Below are positions 46,982-55,306 of a stretch of DNA of 64,000 nucleotides, piece by piece. The stretch covers positions 124,001 through 188,000 of the forward strand of contig NZ_JXXV01000012.1 of assembly GCF_000967545.1 (NCBI RefSeq). Direction: 5' to 3'. The stretch comes from Vibrio galatheae. Lineage in GTDB: Bacteria; Pseudomonadota; Gammaproteobacteria; Enterobacterales; Vibrionaceae. The notes below the pieces were generated by a model. That model was not told the DNA's origin and ran no database searches. It saw only the letters and a list, made by a program, of their open reading frames with translations. A program made the translations under genes and the position numbers. Numbering within the stretch: the stretch's first letter is position 1; the number at the start of each line of letters is the position of its first letter.

Positions 46982-47227
46982 ATGAAAATAGTCAGTGGTT
47001 TAATGATTCTAACTTGCTCGCAAGCTATCGCAGGCGGAGTGAGCGACGAGCGACTCATCGCGTCCCTCATCAAGCAAGGTGTAATTTGTCAAAATCAAAG
47101 TGACGTTGAAAAACAGAAGTCATTGCAAATATACCTTTCTAAGAAGTTTTCTGAACCTTCAGAGAAAAAGAGCACAAACGAATCTCCTGAATTGGAACAA
47201 CCGGACTGTATTTCAGCAAAAGAATAA
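46982..47227 (+). CDS. Small secreted protein resembling the PrtV prodomain
   Basis: An 81-residue protein with a probable signal peptide (MKIVSGLMILTCSQAIAG). Residues 20-56 align without a gap to residues 33-69 of the PrtV precursor encoded just downstream: about ten identities (Ile, Leu, Ile, Gln, Gly, Asn, Leu, Tyr, Leu, Lys) with conservative changes elsewhere. In PrtV this stretch is the start of the propeptide. The tail (SEPSEKKSTNESPELEQPDC) is acidic and disordered-looking with a near-terminal Cys, and a second Cys lies at residue 36. It might act as a separate inhibitor or folding helper of the protease. It has no obvious ribosome binding site. Confidence 0.6.
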   Translation: MKIVSGLMILTCSQAIAGGVSDERLIASLIKQGVICQNQSDVEKQKSLQIYLSKKFSEPSEKKSTNESPELEQPDCISAKE

Positions 47228-47351
47228 CGAACGCAAAACGTTAATCTAAATTGAAAGTCACCTAGCGAGAGTGAGTATCTATTTAGTCTAACAACGTCGT
47301 TGTACCGCGATATGCGGGTTTGTTGGCAATAAAAATAAATAAGGAAATATA

Positions 47352-50108
47352 ATGAAAATAGCGAGGAAATCACTGCTAGCATCAGTAGTGTTCACTCTGT
47401 TTAGTGCAAATACGATAGCACAAACACCGGCTGATTTGGGCGTAATCAACGAAGACAAGGTCATCGAGATGCTAATCGCTCAAGGAAAGCTTGCTTCAAA
47501 TCCAACGATTGAACAACGTAAACAAGCGTTGGACAAATATCTTGCAGCAAAACTCAAGCGTGGCTTTGAAGGCGATGCCCAGTTTGGCAAAAAAGCGTTG
47601 CAGCAGCGCGCTAAAATCCTTAAATCGATACAATCCGACAAAGGGTTACACAAGGCACACATCTTCTCATTCGACGCTGATGACAAACGCACTGATAAAG
47701 TACTCGCGGTACTCGTTGATTTTCCCGATCTTACGTGGGATGACAATAGATTGACTAAAGAGCACACCGAGATGCTCTATGATCGTTATGATACTCACCA
47801 CTACCAAGACTTACTGTTTTCAGACAATGGCTACCTAGGCCCTAACGGTGAAAACTTGATTTCTATGCGCCAGTACTATGAGAAAGAGTCTGGCAATAGT
47901 TATAGTGTCGCTGGTCAAGCTGCTGGCTGGTATCGCGCGGCAAACAACGCAGCGTACTACGGTGGTAACTCTCCGACCACTGACAACGACATCAACGCAC
48001 AAGAGCTAGTACGTGAAGCACTCAATCAATTAGCTAACGATCCATCAATTAACCTTGCAGATTACGATGTCGAAGATCGTTACGACTACGATGGCGACGG
48101 CAACTTCCGTGAGCCAGACGGAGTCATCGACCACTTGATGGTGTTCCATGCATCTGTGGGTGAAGAAGCAGGTGGCGGCGTACTGGGTGCTGATGCTATC
48201 TGGTCTCACCGTTACAATCTTGGCCAATACCATGTGCTGACAGGCACCAACAGTTCGGTGGTTGATCGTTTTGGCGGCCAATACGCTGCGTTCGACTACA
48301 CCATTCAACCGATTGACGCTGCCGCTGGCGTATGTGCGCATGAATATGGCCACGATCTCGGCCTACCTGACGAGTACGATACTCAATACACAGGGATAGG
48401 TGAGCCTGTTTCGTATTGGTCAATCATGTCCTCTGGCAGCTGGGCGGGAAAAATTGGGGGTACGCAGCCTACCGCATTCAGCTCGTGGGCTAAACAATTT
48501 TTGCAGGCGTCTATTGGCGGTCGTTGGGTCGATAACGATGTGGTGACTTTAGCCGATCTCGACAACGAGCCACTTGAAATCAAACTCCACCAAACCATTG
48601 ATAATGATAACCCAAATATGGTGCGTGTTGACCTTCCGCTCAAACGTACAGAAGGGCTAGCGCCATTTGCGGGTAATTATAATTTCCACAGTGGCAAGGG
48701 CGATGACCTCAACAACAGCATGGAACGTAGCGTGACGATTCCCAGCGGTTCAGACGCTAGGTTGACGTTCAAAGCGTGGTACCAAATCGAGAAGGATTAC
48801 GACTTTGCTCGTGTTCTCATTAATGGTCAGCCTATCGCCGGTACTATCACTACGGATGATGACCCATATAACACAGGCCTAGTGCCTGCCATTAACGGTG
48901 ATTCCAATGGTTGGATCGATGCAGAATTTGATCTTTCAGCTTGGGCCGGACAACAAATCACGCTTGGCTTCGACTACGTTACAGATGGCGGCCTTGCGAT
49001 GGAAGGCCTTCACATAGACAAAATTGCCCTTGTTGTCGATGGGAGCATAACTGAATTAGATAACGCTGAAACGCCATCCGCTTTCTCACTCAACGGCTTT
49101 CGTTTGAACGATGGTTTCAATGAAGCGCCTCACTACTATTTGCTTCAATGGCGTAGTCATGCAGACGTCGATGAGGGTTTAAACAACATCAAGCGTATGG
49201 GGCAAATGATGTCTTTCGAACCAGGATTGATTGTTTGGTACGTAGACGAATCGATGACAGATAACTGGGTCGGCAAACATCCCGGTCAAGGTTGGTTAGG
49301 TGTCGTTGATGCAGACCAGAATGCGTTGGTTTGGCAGAAGTCGGGCAGCGCGGCGCAAACGCGTTATCAAGTACGTGATGCGGCGTTCTCACTACACGAT
49401 CAGGCAAGTATGCGTCTGCAAAGCTCGGATGGTGATGTTCTTGAAGATATTAGCCTAATAGCAAACGCGATGTTCTCTGATAACCAAGATTACTCCAACC
49501 CGGCTGCGCCTGACTCAGGTCGTCTATTGACCGAGTTTGGACTATCTATCGATGTAATAGAGCAAGATCCTGCGAACGAGTTCGCTATCATTAAGCTGTC
49601 TAAAGTCGAGCAACCGAATATCGCTCCAACGGCGAGTTTTAAGCTGACGATCGACGCAATGCAGGTCATTTCAGAAAATACCAGCTCTGATCCAGATGGT
49701 ACGATCACGGCCTACCTATGGGATTTCGGCAATGGTGAAACCAGTACTGAAGCCTCTCCTGTCTGGAGCTATGATGAATCAGGTTCATACACGGTTTCAC
49801 TAACCGTAACAGACAACAAAGGTGCTGTTGCAACTAGCAGCGAAACAATCGAAGTGTTAGTGCCCAATGCCCTACCCGTTGCCGACGCTAAATACATTCA
49901 TTTAGGTCGTTGGGTAACCATGTGGTCGACAAGTTATGATTCGGATGGCCGAATCGTTGACACTGAATGGAAGCTTCCCAATGGAACAGTCAAACGTGGC
50001 CGTATCTTCACTAAGATTTTCCCTAGCTACGGTAAACATACAGTGACTCTAACTGTTATGGACGACAATGGCAGTAAAACGAGCAAAGCCATCGTGGTTG
50101 ACCTTTAA
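47352..50108 (+). CDS. prtV: M6-family secreted metalloprotease PrtV
   Basis: A 918-residue exported zinc protease. It has a signal peptide (ending AQ near residue 24), a propeptide (to about residue 105), and the M6 catalytic domain with H330-E331-Y-G-H334 (CAHEYGHDLGLPDE) as the zinc site. A beta-rich middle region follows, then two PKD domains (about residues 755-837 and 838-918; the first has YLWDFGNGETSTEASPVWSY, the second is diverged). V. cholerae PrtV is secreted, matures by autoproteolysis and degrades host proteins. AAGGAAAT precedes the start. It lies 124 bp after the small prodomain-like gene and ends at a terminator. Confidence 0.93.
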   Translation: MKIARKSLLASVVFTLFSANTIAQTPADLGVINEDKVIEMLIAQGKLASNPTIEQRKQALDKYLAAKLKRGFEGDAQFGKKALQQRAKILKSIQSDKGLHKAHIFSFDADDKRTDKVLAVLVDFPDLTWDDNRLTKEHTEMLYDRYDTHHYQDLLFSDNGYLGPNGENLISMRQYYEKESGNSYSVAGQAAGWYRAANNAAYYGGNSPTTDNDINAQELVREALNQLANDPSINLADYDVEDRYDYDGDGNFREPDGVIDHLMVFHASVGEEAGGGVLGADAIWSHRYNLGQYHVLTGTNSSVVDRFGGQYAAFDYTIQPIDAAAGVCAHEYGHDLGLPDEYDTQYTGIGEPVSYWSIMSSGSWAGKIGGTQPTAFSSWAKQFLQASIGGRWVDNDVVTLADLDNEPLEIKLHQTIDNDNPNMVRVDLPLKRTEGLAPFAGNYNFHSGKGDDLNNSMERSVTIPSGSDARLTFKAWYQIEKDYDFARVLINGQPIAGTITTDDDPYNTGLVPAINGDSNGWIDAEFDLSAWAGQQITLGFDYVTDGGLAMEGLHIDKIALVVDGSITELDNAETPSAFSLNGFRLNDGFNEAPHYYLLQWRSHADVDEGLNNIKRMGQMMSFEPGLIVWYVDESMTDNWVGKHPGQGWLGVVDADQNALVWQKSGSAAQTRYQVRDAAFSLHDQASMRLQSSDGDVLEDISLIANAMFSDNQDYSNPAAPDSGRLLTEFGLSIDVIEQDPANEFAIIKLSKVEQPNIAPTASFKLTIDAMQVISENTSSDPDGTITAYLWDFGNGETSTEASPVWSYDESGSYTVSLTVTDNKGAVATSSETIEVLVPNALPVADAKYIHLGRWVTMWSTSYDSDGRIVDTEWKLPNGTVKRGRIFTKIFPSYGKHTVTLTVMDDNGSKTSKAIVVDL

Positions 50109-50151
50109 CACTGACTGATTCACTCAATTCCCACACTTCCACGTGAAGTTT

Positions 50152-50179
50152 GCGCGGCCACAAGGGCCGCGCTTTTTTA
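50152..50179 (+). terminator. Intrinsic terminator after prtV
   Basis: GCGCGGCC and GGCCGCGC form an 8-bp GC stem with a 5-nt loop and run into six T residues. Confidence 0.92.
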
Positions 50180-50180
50180 G

Positions 50181-51620
50181 TTACAATTTGGGAACCGGAA
50201 CCACTTCTACCGTAAAGTTTTTAATACCATAAGCTTCAAGCTCTTGGTCAGTAAGTGAATAGTCCGTCGAGCGCTTAGTACGACCATCCAAAGGTATTGT
50301 CTTACCAAATCTAACATCAGAACCAAAGGAAGAATCAGCAAAGAATTCCCCCGTAATATGCGTTTGGATAGGTCTTAACACCTCACCAAGTAAATTCTTC
50401 ACATTGTTCTCACCGTATTGACGCAGTAACCAAGGCCAATCCCATTCGTTTGAAGTGGCTGGAATATTTCTGTGTTCGTACTGATACTTGAGGTTGTTCT
50501 CATTCCCACCGTTACGTCCAATTACCCAGTTAGCGGTGTAGGTTGGCCGATCTTCAGGGTGGTAACTTAACGCATTTCCAGACCAGCGCATAAAGCCAGT
50601 TAACGCTAGCTCATAACTCAGTTGTGCATTAAATGAATATGGGTAGCTAATTGATGAGCGAAATACCTCCATAAACACTTCTTGTTTGGTATTAGGCGCC
50701 ACATTAACAACTATCGTATTGGATATGCCTTTCGTGTCTGAGTTACCGTTAGTGGTCGCCCAGCTTTGACTTGCTCCAATTTCGATAGACAGCTCGGTCT
50801 CTCCTACCAATGGCCACTTAAACTTGTTCTTAGTAGACACTTTCTGACTCAACCCATAGGTATCTGTTTTAGACCAGTTTGTTGACTTATCGTATTTAAA
50901 CGTCACACGATACTGTTGCTCTAAATCAGACTCGTTAGTCACAACTTCTGAACGACGACCAATCAACTCTTTGTCAGATTGCGTAATTTGACCAGCGCTA
51001 AATGTCTCTGGATCGATATGATATTGGAATCCAGAGATATCCATTTTAAGGCGTTCGTTGCAACGATAACCTTCACAAGAACCAGAACTATCAGCATCAA
51101 TATCATAGTTTCCCAAACCATCGGTAGAGGTGAGCATATCATCACCTACATACTGGCTATCTGTACCACCAGCCCAGCCAAAACCAAGGTAGTGAGCCAG
51201 CAAAGCCAGAGGTTTGTAAAACTCCTGCTTGTTCACAAGACGCCACTCTGTGTTAGCTTCATCATTTTCTGGCAGTAATAACGGCGCATAGTTTGGAATA
51301 CTGTGATCCGGTGGTGTGTTGTAAGTACACCACGTTGTTGCCGCTAAACGATCTTGTTTTATCGTTCCGTTATACCCAGACCCCATTAACACGTAGCCAT
51401 CAGCAAGGTTAGTGATTTGCCAAGGCCCCATTTGCCCCACAAGATCTGACTTAATCGGCATCACTTCGTCAGCGGCAATGGGGCTAAACCCCATTTCACA
51501 GCTCTGACCTTGAAGTTTAATGTCCAATATATCCACTGCAGCAAACGCGTTTGTTGAAAACAGCCCCAAGCTAACCGCAGCCGAAACCAACGTTATATTC
51601 ACAACTTTATTATTATTCAT
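50181..51620 (-). CDS. Aerolysin-family pore-forming toxin (proaerolysin)
   Basis: A 479-residue secreted protoxin. After a 27-residue signal peptide it is collinear with Aeromonas aerolysin, including the small lobe (MGPWQITNLADGYVLMGSGYNG) and the large lobe (LAHYLGFGWAGG, SQYVGDDM). The near-identical segment NWSKTDTYGLSQKVSTKNKFKWPLVGETELSIEI leads into the insertion loop. Four cysteines, C41/C98 and C182/C187, match the two aerolysin disulfides. A furin-like RTKR site (residues 447-450) lies in the C-terminal activation loop, leaving a peptide of about 29 residues. Activated aerolysin binds GPI-anchored proteins, forms heptamers and permeabilises host cells. The ATG follows AGGA. Confidence 0.96.
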   Translation of the reverse strand: MNNNKVVNITLVSAAVSLGLFSTNAFAAVDILDIKLQGQSCEMGFSPIAADEVMPIKSDLVGQMGPWQITNLADGYVLMGSGYNGTIKQDRLAATTWCTYNTPPDHSIPNYAPLLLPENDEANTEWRLVNKQEFYKPLALLAHYLGFGWAGGTDSQYVGDDMLTSTDGLGNYDIDADSSGSCEGYRCNERLKMDISGFQYHIDPETFSAGQITQSDKELIGRRSEVVTNESDLEQQYRVTFKYDKSTNWSKTDTYGLSQKVSTKNKFKWPLVGETELSIEIGASQSWATTNGNSDTKGISNTIVVNVAPNTKQEVFMEVFRSSISYPYSFNAQLSYELALTGFMRWSGNALSYHPEDRPTYTANWVIGRNGGNENNLKYQYEHRNIPATSNEWDWPWLLRQYGENNVKNLLGEVLRPIQTHITGEFFADSSFGSDVRFGKTIPLDGRTKRSTDYSLTDQELEAYGIKNFTVEVVPVPKL

Positions 51621-52040
51621 GTTATTTTTCCTAACATTTAATAGAATGAGATGCGAATTAATATATCTTTTCGCACTGACCTTGTACTCCGAATCAATAA
51701 ATCAGATAAAGCTTAGATTTTCATCTCCGGAGTAAACATCACGGATAAATAACTAATATTTTATGGAAGATTGTTGTTTGTTTTTTAAGCTGTTATTTTA
51801 GTATCAATGAATAAATACATTAGGACTCGTTAATTTAAATACACCTTAAATTCAAAATCCTAAATTAGAACTTTAATTTATATTTGATGTTTAATATAAA
51901 TCTCATTTGTTGTGACAATTTGATCTTAGTTCATCTTTAAAACCATTCATAAAATCATTTCTTTGACTCCGTATACCTCTATATGAGATACAACAGATAA
52001 GAGCTAAAGCTCTAAATATAATCAATGACGAGAACGTTTT
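51621..52040. other. AT-rich divergent promoter region between aerolysin and tlh
   Basis: 420 bp without a gene. It is strongly AT-rich and contains a 7-bp dyad (51861-51880), repeated TTTAAAT/ATTTAAA-like words at about 51830-51855, and no clear -35/-10 pair that I can single out. An exact CTAAATTAG (51860-51868), also the core of the ArsR operator at 41572-41599, is present. Confidence 0.65.
51861..51880. promoter_or_regulatory. ATTAG-related dyad between the toxin genes
   Basis: TAAATTA and TAATTTA pair with a 6-bp spacer (GAACTT). It includes the CTAAATTAG word of the operator at 41572-41599. HlyU activation of haemolysin genes is known in vibrios, so this is a candidate target. Confidence 0.35.
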
Positions 52041-53282
52041 ATGAAAAATGCACTAATATTGGCTAGCTCGCTTATCGCGCTACCAGCACTTGCTGCTGAA
52101 CAACCACAAACGCCTGAAGCTGTGACCGCGGCATACGCGCAATCGATTCAAAACTCTCAAACATATACTTACGTGCGATGCTGGTATCGACCTGCTCAAT
52201 CTCACGACGATCCAGCGACATCTTGGGAGTGGGCGTTAGATGAAAATGGGGATTATCTGAAAGTATACGGTTATTGGTGGTCTTCAGTTTCTTTTAAAAA
52301 CATGTTCTATTCTGATACCGCCCAATCTTATATTAGGCAACGCTGCCAAGAAACTTTGGATGTATCTCATGATAGCGCAGATATGCTCTACTTCGCTTCA
52401 GACAATCGTTTTTCTTATAACCATTCAATATGGACAAATGATCCCCCTCAAATAAATCGTATCAACAGAATGGTGGCTTTTGGCGATAGCCTGTCAGATA
52501 CCGGTAATCTATTTAATGGTTCACAATGGGTATTTCCAAATGCTAACTCTTGGTTCTTAGGGCACTTTTCAAATGGTTTCGTCTGGACGGAGTACCTAGC
52601 GCAGGCAAAAAGTGTCCCACTCTATAATTGGGCTGTCGGCGGTGCTGCTGGAACAAACCAGTATGTCGCGTTAACGGGTATTTATGACCAAGTAACGTCC
52701 TACTTAACTTATATGAAATTTGCGAAAAACTACCAGCCGAAAAATACCCTATTTACTTTAGAGTTTGGCTTAAATGACTTTATGAATTACAACAGAGAAG
52801 TTGCTGATGTCAAAGCCGATCTGAGTAGTGCGTTAATTCGTCTGACAGATGCAGGAGCACAGCACCTTATATTGCTGACACTCCCAGATGCAACAAAAGC
52901 CCCTCAATTCAAATACTCGACGCAGCAACAAATCGACGAAGTTAGAGCAAAGATCGTCGCGTTCAATCTCTTTATTCGCGAACAAGCTGACCTATATAAA
53001 AATAAAGGTATCAATGTAGTACTTTATGATGCAAATACTCTGTTTGAAGCCATGACCAATAACCCTCAAGCGCATGGTTTCGTTAACTCAACCGACGCGT
53101 GTTTGAATATCAATCGTAGTTCCGCAATGGATTATCTATACAGTCACAGCTTTACCAATCATTGCGCTGCTCACGGCTCTGACAAATATGTCTTCTGGGG
53201 TGTTACACACCCAACGACTGCGGCGCATAAGTACATCGCAGACAATATCATCAAACAAGAATTGGATAACTTTCCATTCTAA
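52041..53282 (+). CDS. tlh: Thermolabile hemolysin / lecithin-dependent phospholipase
   Basis: A 413-residue secreted SGNH lipase. A signal peptide ends at ALA. An N-terminal region of about 110 residues precedes the hydrolase domain, as in vibrio TLH. The catalytic serine is S150 in the GDSL block (MVAFGDSLSDTGN); GGAAGTN, LEFGLNDF and the terminal WGVTHPTTAAH with H390 complete the site. TLH hydrolyses phosphatidylcholine and lysophospholipids and is haemolytic. It is divergent from the aerolysin gene across 420 bp and ends at a shared terminator. Confidence 0.96.
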   Translation: MKNALILASSLIALPALAAEQPQTPEAVTAAYAQSIQNSQTYTYVRCWYRPAQSHDDPATSWEWALDENGDYLKVYGYWWSSVSFKNMFYSDTAQSYIRQRCQETLDVSHDSADMLYFASDNRFSYNHSIWTNDPPQINRINRMVAFGDSLSDTGNLFNGSQWVFPNANSWFLGHFSNGFVWTEYLAQAKSVPLYNWAVGGAAGTNQYVALTGIYDQVTSYLTYMKFAKNYQPKNTLFTLEFGLNDFMNYNREVADVKADLSSALIRLTDAGAQHLILLTLPDATKAPQFKYSTQQQIDEVRAKIVAFNLFIREQADLYKNKGINVVLYDANTLFEAMTNNPQAHGFVNSTDACLNINRSSAMDYLYSHSFTNHCAAHGSDKYVFWGVTHPTTAAHKYIADNIIKQELDNFPF

Positions 53283-53287
53283 AATCA

Positions 53288-53324
53288 AAAAGGCAGAGGT
53301 CGTTACCTCTGCCTTTCTGTTTTT
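53288..53324. terminator. Bidirectional terminator after tlh
   Basis: AAAGGCAGAGGT pairs perfectly with ACCTCTGCCTTT around CGTT, with a T-rich tail. Confidence 0.9.
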
Positions 53325-53331
53325 ACCACAA

Positions 53332-54501
53332 CTAAGCAAGTGCTCGATGGGACGTATAGGCGTTAAAGCCGAACACGACAATAATAGCCAGCACAAACGG
53401 TAAGACATAAATATTCATCGTTTGCCATCCCACCGTTGATTCCAACCAACCAGACATTAACGCTGTTATGGTCACGCAACTAAATACAAAAAACTCATTG
53501 AATGCTTGAGCTTTTGATTTGTTGTGTGGTTTATATGATTGGCTAAACAGCCCCGTCGCGGCAATAAACATGAAATTCCAACCGATACCAAGTAACACGA
53601 GAGCAAGTCTAAAGTGCCAGATAGACTGACCATGTATATTAATTGCAATACACAATACAAAGAGTAATCCACCGGATAAAATCATTGTTCTCGCGCCAAA
53701 ACGCTCAATCAATCGACCAGTGAAGAACGCAGGAACGAACATACCAAGCACATGCCATTCAATCACCCCTGCTGCTTTATGAAAATCAAATCCGCAGCCA
53801 ATCATCGCCAACGGCGTTGCCGTCATTAGGATATTCATCACCGCATAAGAGACCATCGCGGCGAAAACTGCAATAACAAAGTTCGGTGCTTTGATAATTT
53901 CACTTAGAGGTTCGGCAATCGCACTTTCATGATGTTCTATCGGACTAGGGAATTTGATCGTTTGCAACAGGAATAGCGCAATGATATTGAGAGCTATCAG
54001 CGCCATAAATGCACCAACATACAGGCCATCTGACGACCATTGCTGAGAATAAATTGCCAAGTTTGGCCCCAACACGGCCGCTAACACACCACCAGCCATC
54101 GAAATGGAGATGGCACGATGGCGAGCGCTTTCATCACACACTTCTATCGCGGCAAATCGGTACAAGGTACCAAACCCAATTCCGATCCCCAGCAAAAATG
54201 TTCCAACGCATAATAAATAAAATGCTTGCTGAGAAAGTGCATAAGTGGCGATCGTCGCCCCAGTAATACCAACGATATTACCGATGCTGAACCCTTTCCT
54301 TCTGCCAAGTTTCCCCATAATTAATGAGGCAGGAATGGTTGCACTCATTAAGCCTAAAAACTGCAGCGCAACAGGCAAGGTGATCAAACTTGAGTCAGGC
54401 GCAAGCGTTTTCCCAACCAGCCCAATCACGGAGATGAGCAATATGTTGCCTGTCATCAATAGCGCTTGGCACAACGACAGCAGCCAGACGTTTCTATTCA
54501 T
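53332..54501 (-). CDS. MFS transporter
   Basis: A 389-residue membrane protein with twelve probable helices. The loop between helices 2 and 3 carries GKLGRRKG, the MFS motif A, and the second half repeats a weaker form (FTGRLIERFGAR). Its ATG overlaps the TGA of the racemase gene upstream (ATGA), so the two are translationally coupled. The pairing with an amino-acid racemase suggests a link with D-amino acids or related compounds, but no substrate can be read from the sequence. It ends at a terminator shared with tlh. Confidence 0.85.
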   Translation of the reverse strand: MNRNVWLLSLCQALLMTGNILLISVIGLVGKTLAPDSSLITLPVALQFLGLMSATIPASLIMGKLGRRKGFSIGNIVGITGATIATYALSQQAFYLLCVGTFLLGIGIGFGTLYRFAAIEVCDESARHRAISISMAGGVLAAVLGPNLAIYSQQWSSDGLYVGAFMALIALNIIALFLLQTIKFPSPIEHHESAIAEPLSEIIKAPNFVIAVFAAMVSYAVMNILMTATPLAMIGCGFDFHKAAGVIEWHVLGMFVPAFFTGRLIERFGARTMILSGGLLFVLCIAINIHGQSIWHFRLALVLLGIGWNFMFIAATGLFSQSYKPHNKSKAQAFNEFFVFSCVTITALMSGWLESTVGWQTMNIYVLPFVLAIIVVFGFNAYTSHRALA

Positions 54502-55190
54502 TTTAACGCCTCGCTAACCGCTGACTCAACGTGAATTTGCACCGTATCAAAGAGAGGAACTTCAGTATCTAGCTGCTGCACAAGCAAACCGATTTCTGTG
54601 CACCCAAGGATAACACCCTCTGCACCAGCCACAGCGAGGTCTTCAATAATGGTTAAGTAGTCTTCTTTCGAACTTTTTTTGACGACACCCAAGCACAGTT
54701 CATTATAGATAATGTCATGGACAAGTTTACGCTGAACCCCATTCGGAACAATCACTTCGATACCAAATTTATCGGTCAAGCGTTGTTTGTAAAAGTCCTC
54801 TTCCATCGTAAATGCGGTGCCTAATAAACCGACCTTAGTCACCCCTTGCTGTTTGAGCCTCTTACCCGTCGCGTCGGCGATATGAAGTAATGGAATAGAA
54901 ATAGACTGCTCAACCTGACTGGCTACTTTATGCATGGTATTGGTGGCAATAAGTACGAAATCCGCGCCCGCCTTTTCTATCGATTGAGCCGCGTCGCATA
55001 GAATTTTGGAATTCGATTGCCAATCACCGCTTCGTTGTAGGGCTTCTACTAGTGCAAAATCGACACTGTTTAAGATGACTTTAGCCGAGTGCAAACCACC
55101 TTTAGCTTGCTTAATACCTTGGTTGAGTTGTTTATAGTAGGTCGCCGTTGACTCCCAACTCATGCCGCCAATAATGCCTATTGTTTTCAT
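54498..55190 (-). CDS. ygeA: Aspartate/glutamate racemase-family protein (YgeA type)
   Basis: A 230-residue cytoplasmic PLP-independent racemase. It opens MKTIGIIGGMSWESTATYY, collinear with E. coli YgeA. Two-base racemases use a pair of cysteines; here the first is replaced by T83 (IATNTMHK) and the second is C197 (GCTEIG). E. coli YgeA has the same T83/C197 pair, and is reported to work mainly from the L to the D isomer on broad substrates. It is followed by the MFS gene with a 4-bp overlap. Confidence 0.9.
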   Translation of the reverse strand: MKTIGIIGGMSWESTATYYKQLNQGIKQAKGGLHSAKVILNSVDFALVEALQRSGDWQSNSKILCDAAQSIEKAGADFVLIATNTMHKVASQVEQSISIPLLHIADATGKRLKQQGVTKVGLLGTAFTMEEDFYKQRLTDKFGIEVIVPNGVQRKLVHDIIYNELCLGVVKKSSKEDYLTIIEDLAVAGAEGVILGCTEIGLLVQQLDTEVPLFDTVQIHVESAVSEALK

Positions 55191-55253
55191 TCCTTCGCCC
55201 TCGGCTTTTTGTCTAGCAAAACAATTAAACAGATATTGAGATACATTACAAAT

Positions 55254-55295
55254 AAAAAAGCCTCTAGCAAAGATTAGCTAGAGGCCTTTATTTTT
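55254..55295 (-). terminator. Terminator after phaC
   Basis: On the minus strand GCCTCTAGC pairs with GCTAGAGGC around an 8-nt loop, followed by TTTTTTATT. It ends the pha operon. Confidence 0.88.
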
Positions 55296-55306
55296 ACCGT
55301 AACCAA

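Noticed and set aside
46605..53282. Secreted-factor island as a recently acquired mobile element
   Set aside because: No integrase, transposase, tRNA or flanking direct repeats were seen, and prtV and tlh are common in vibrios. Only the aerolysin gene remains a candidate for transfer.
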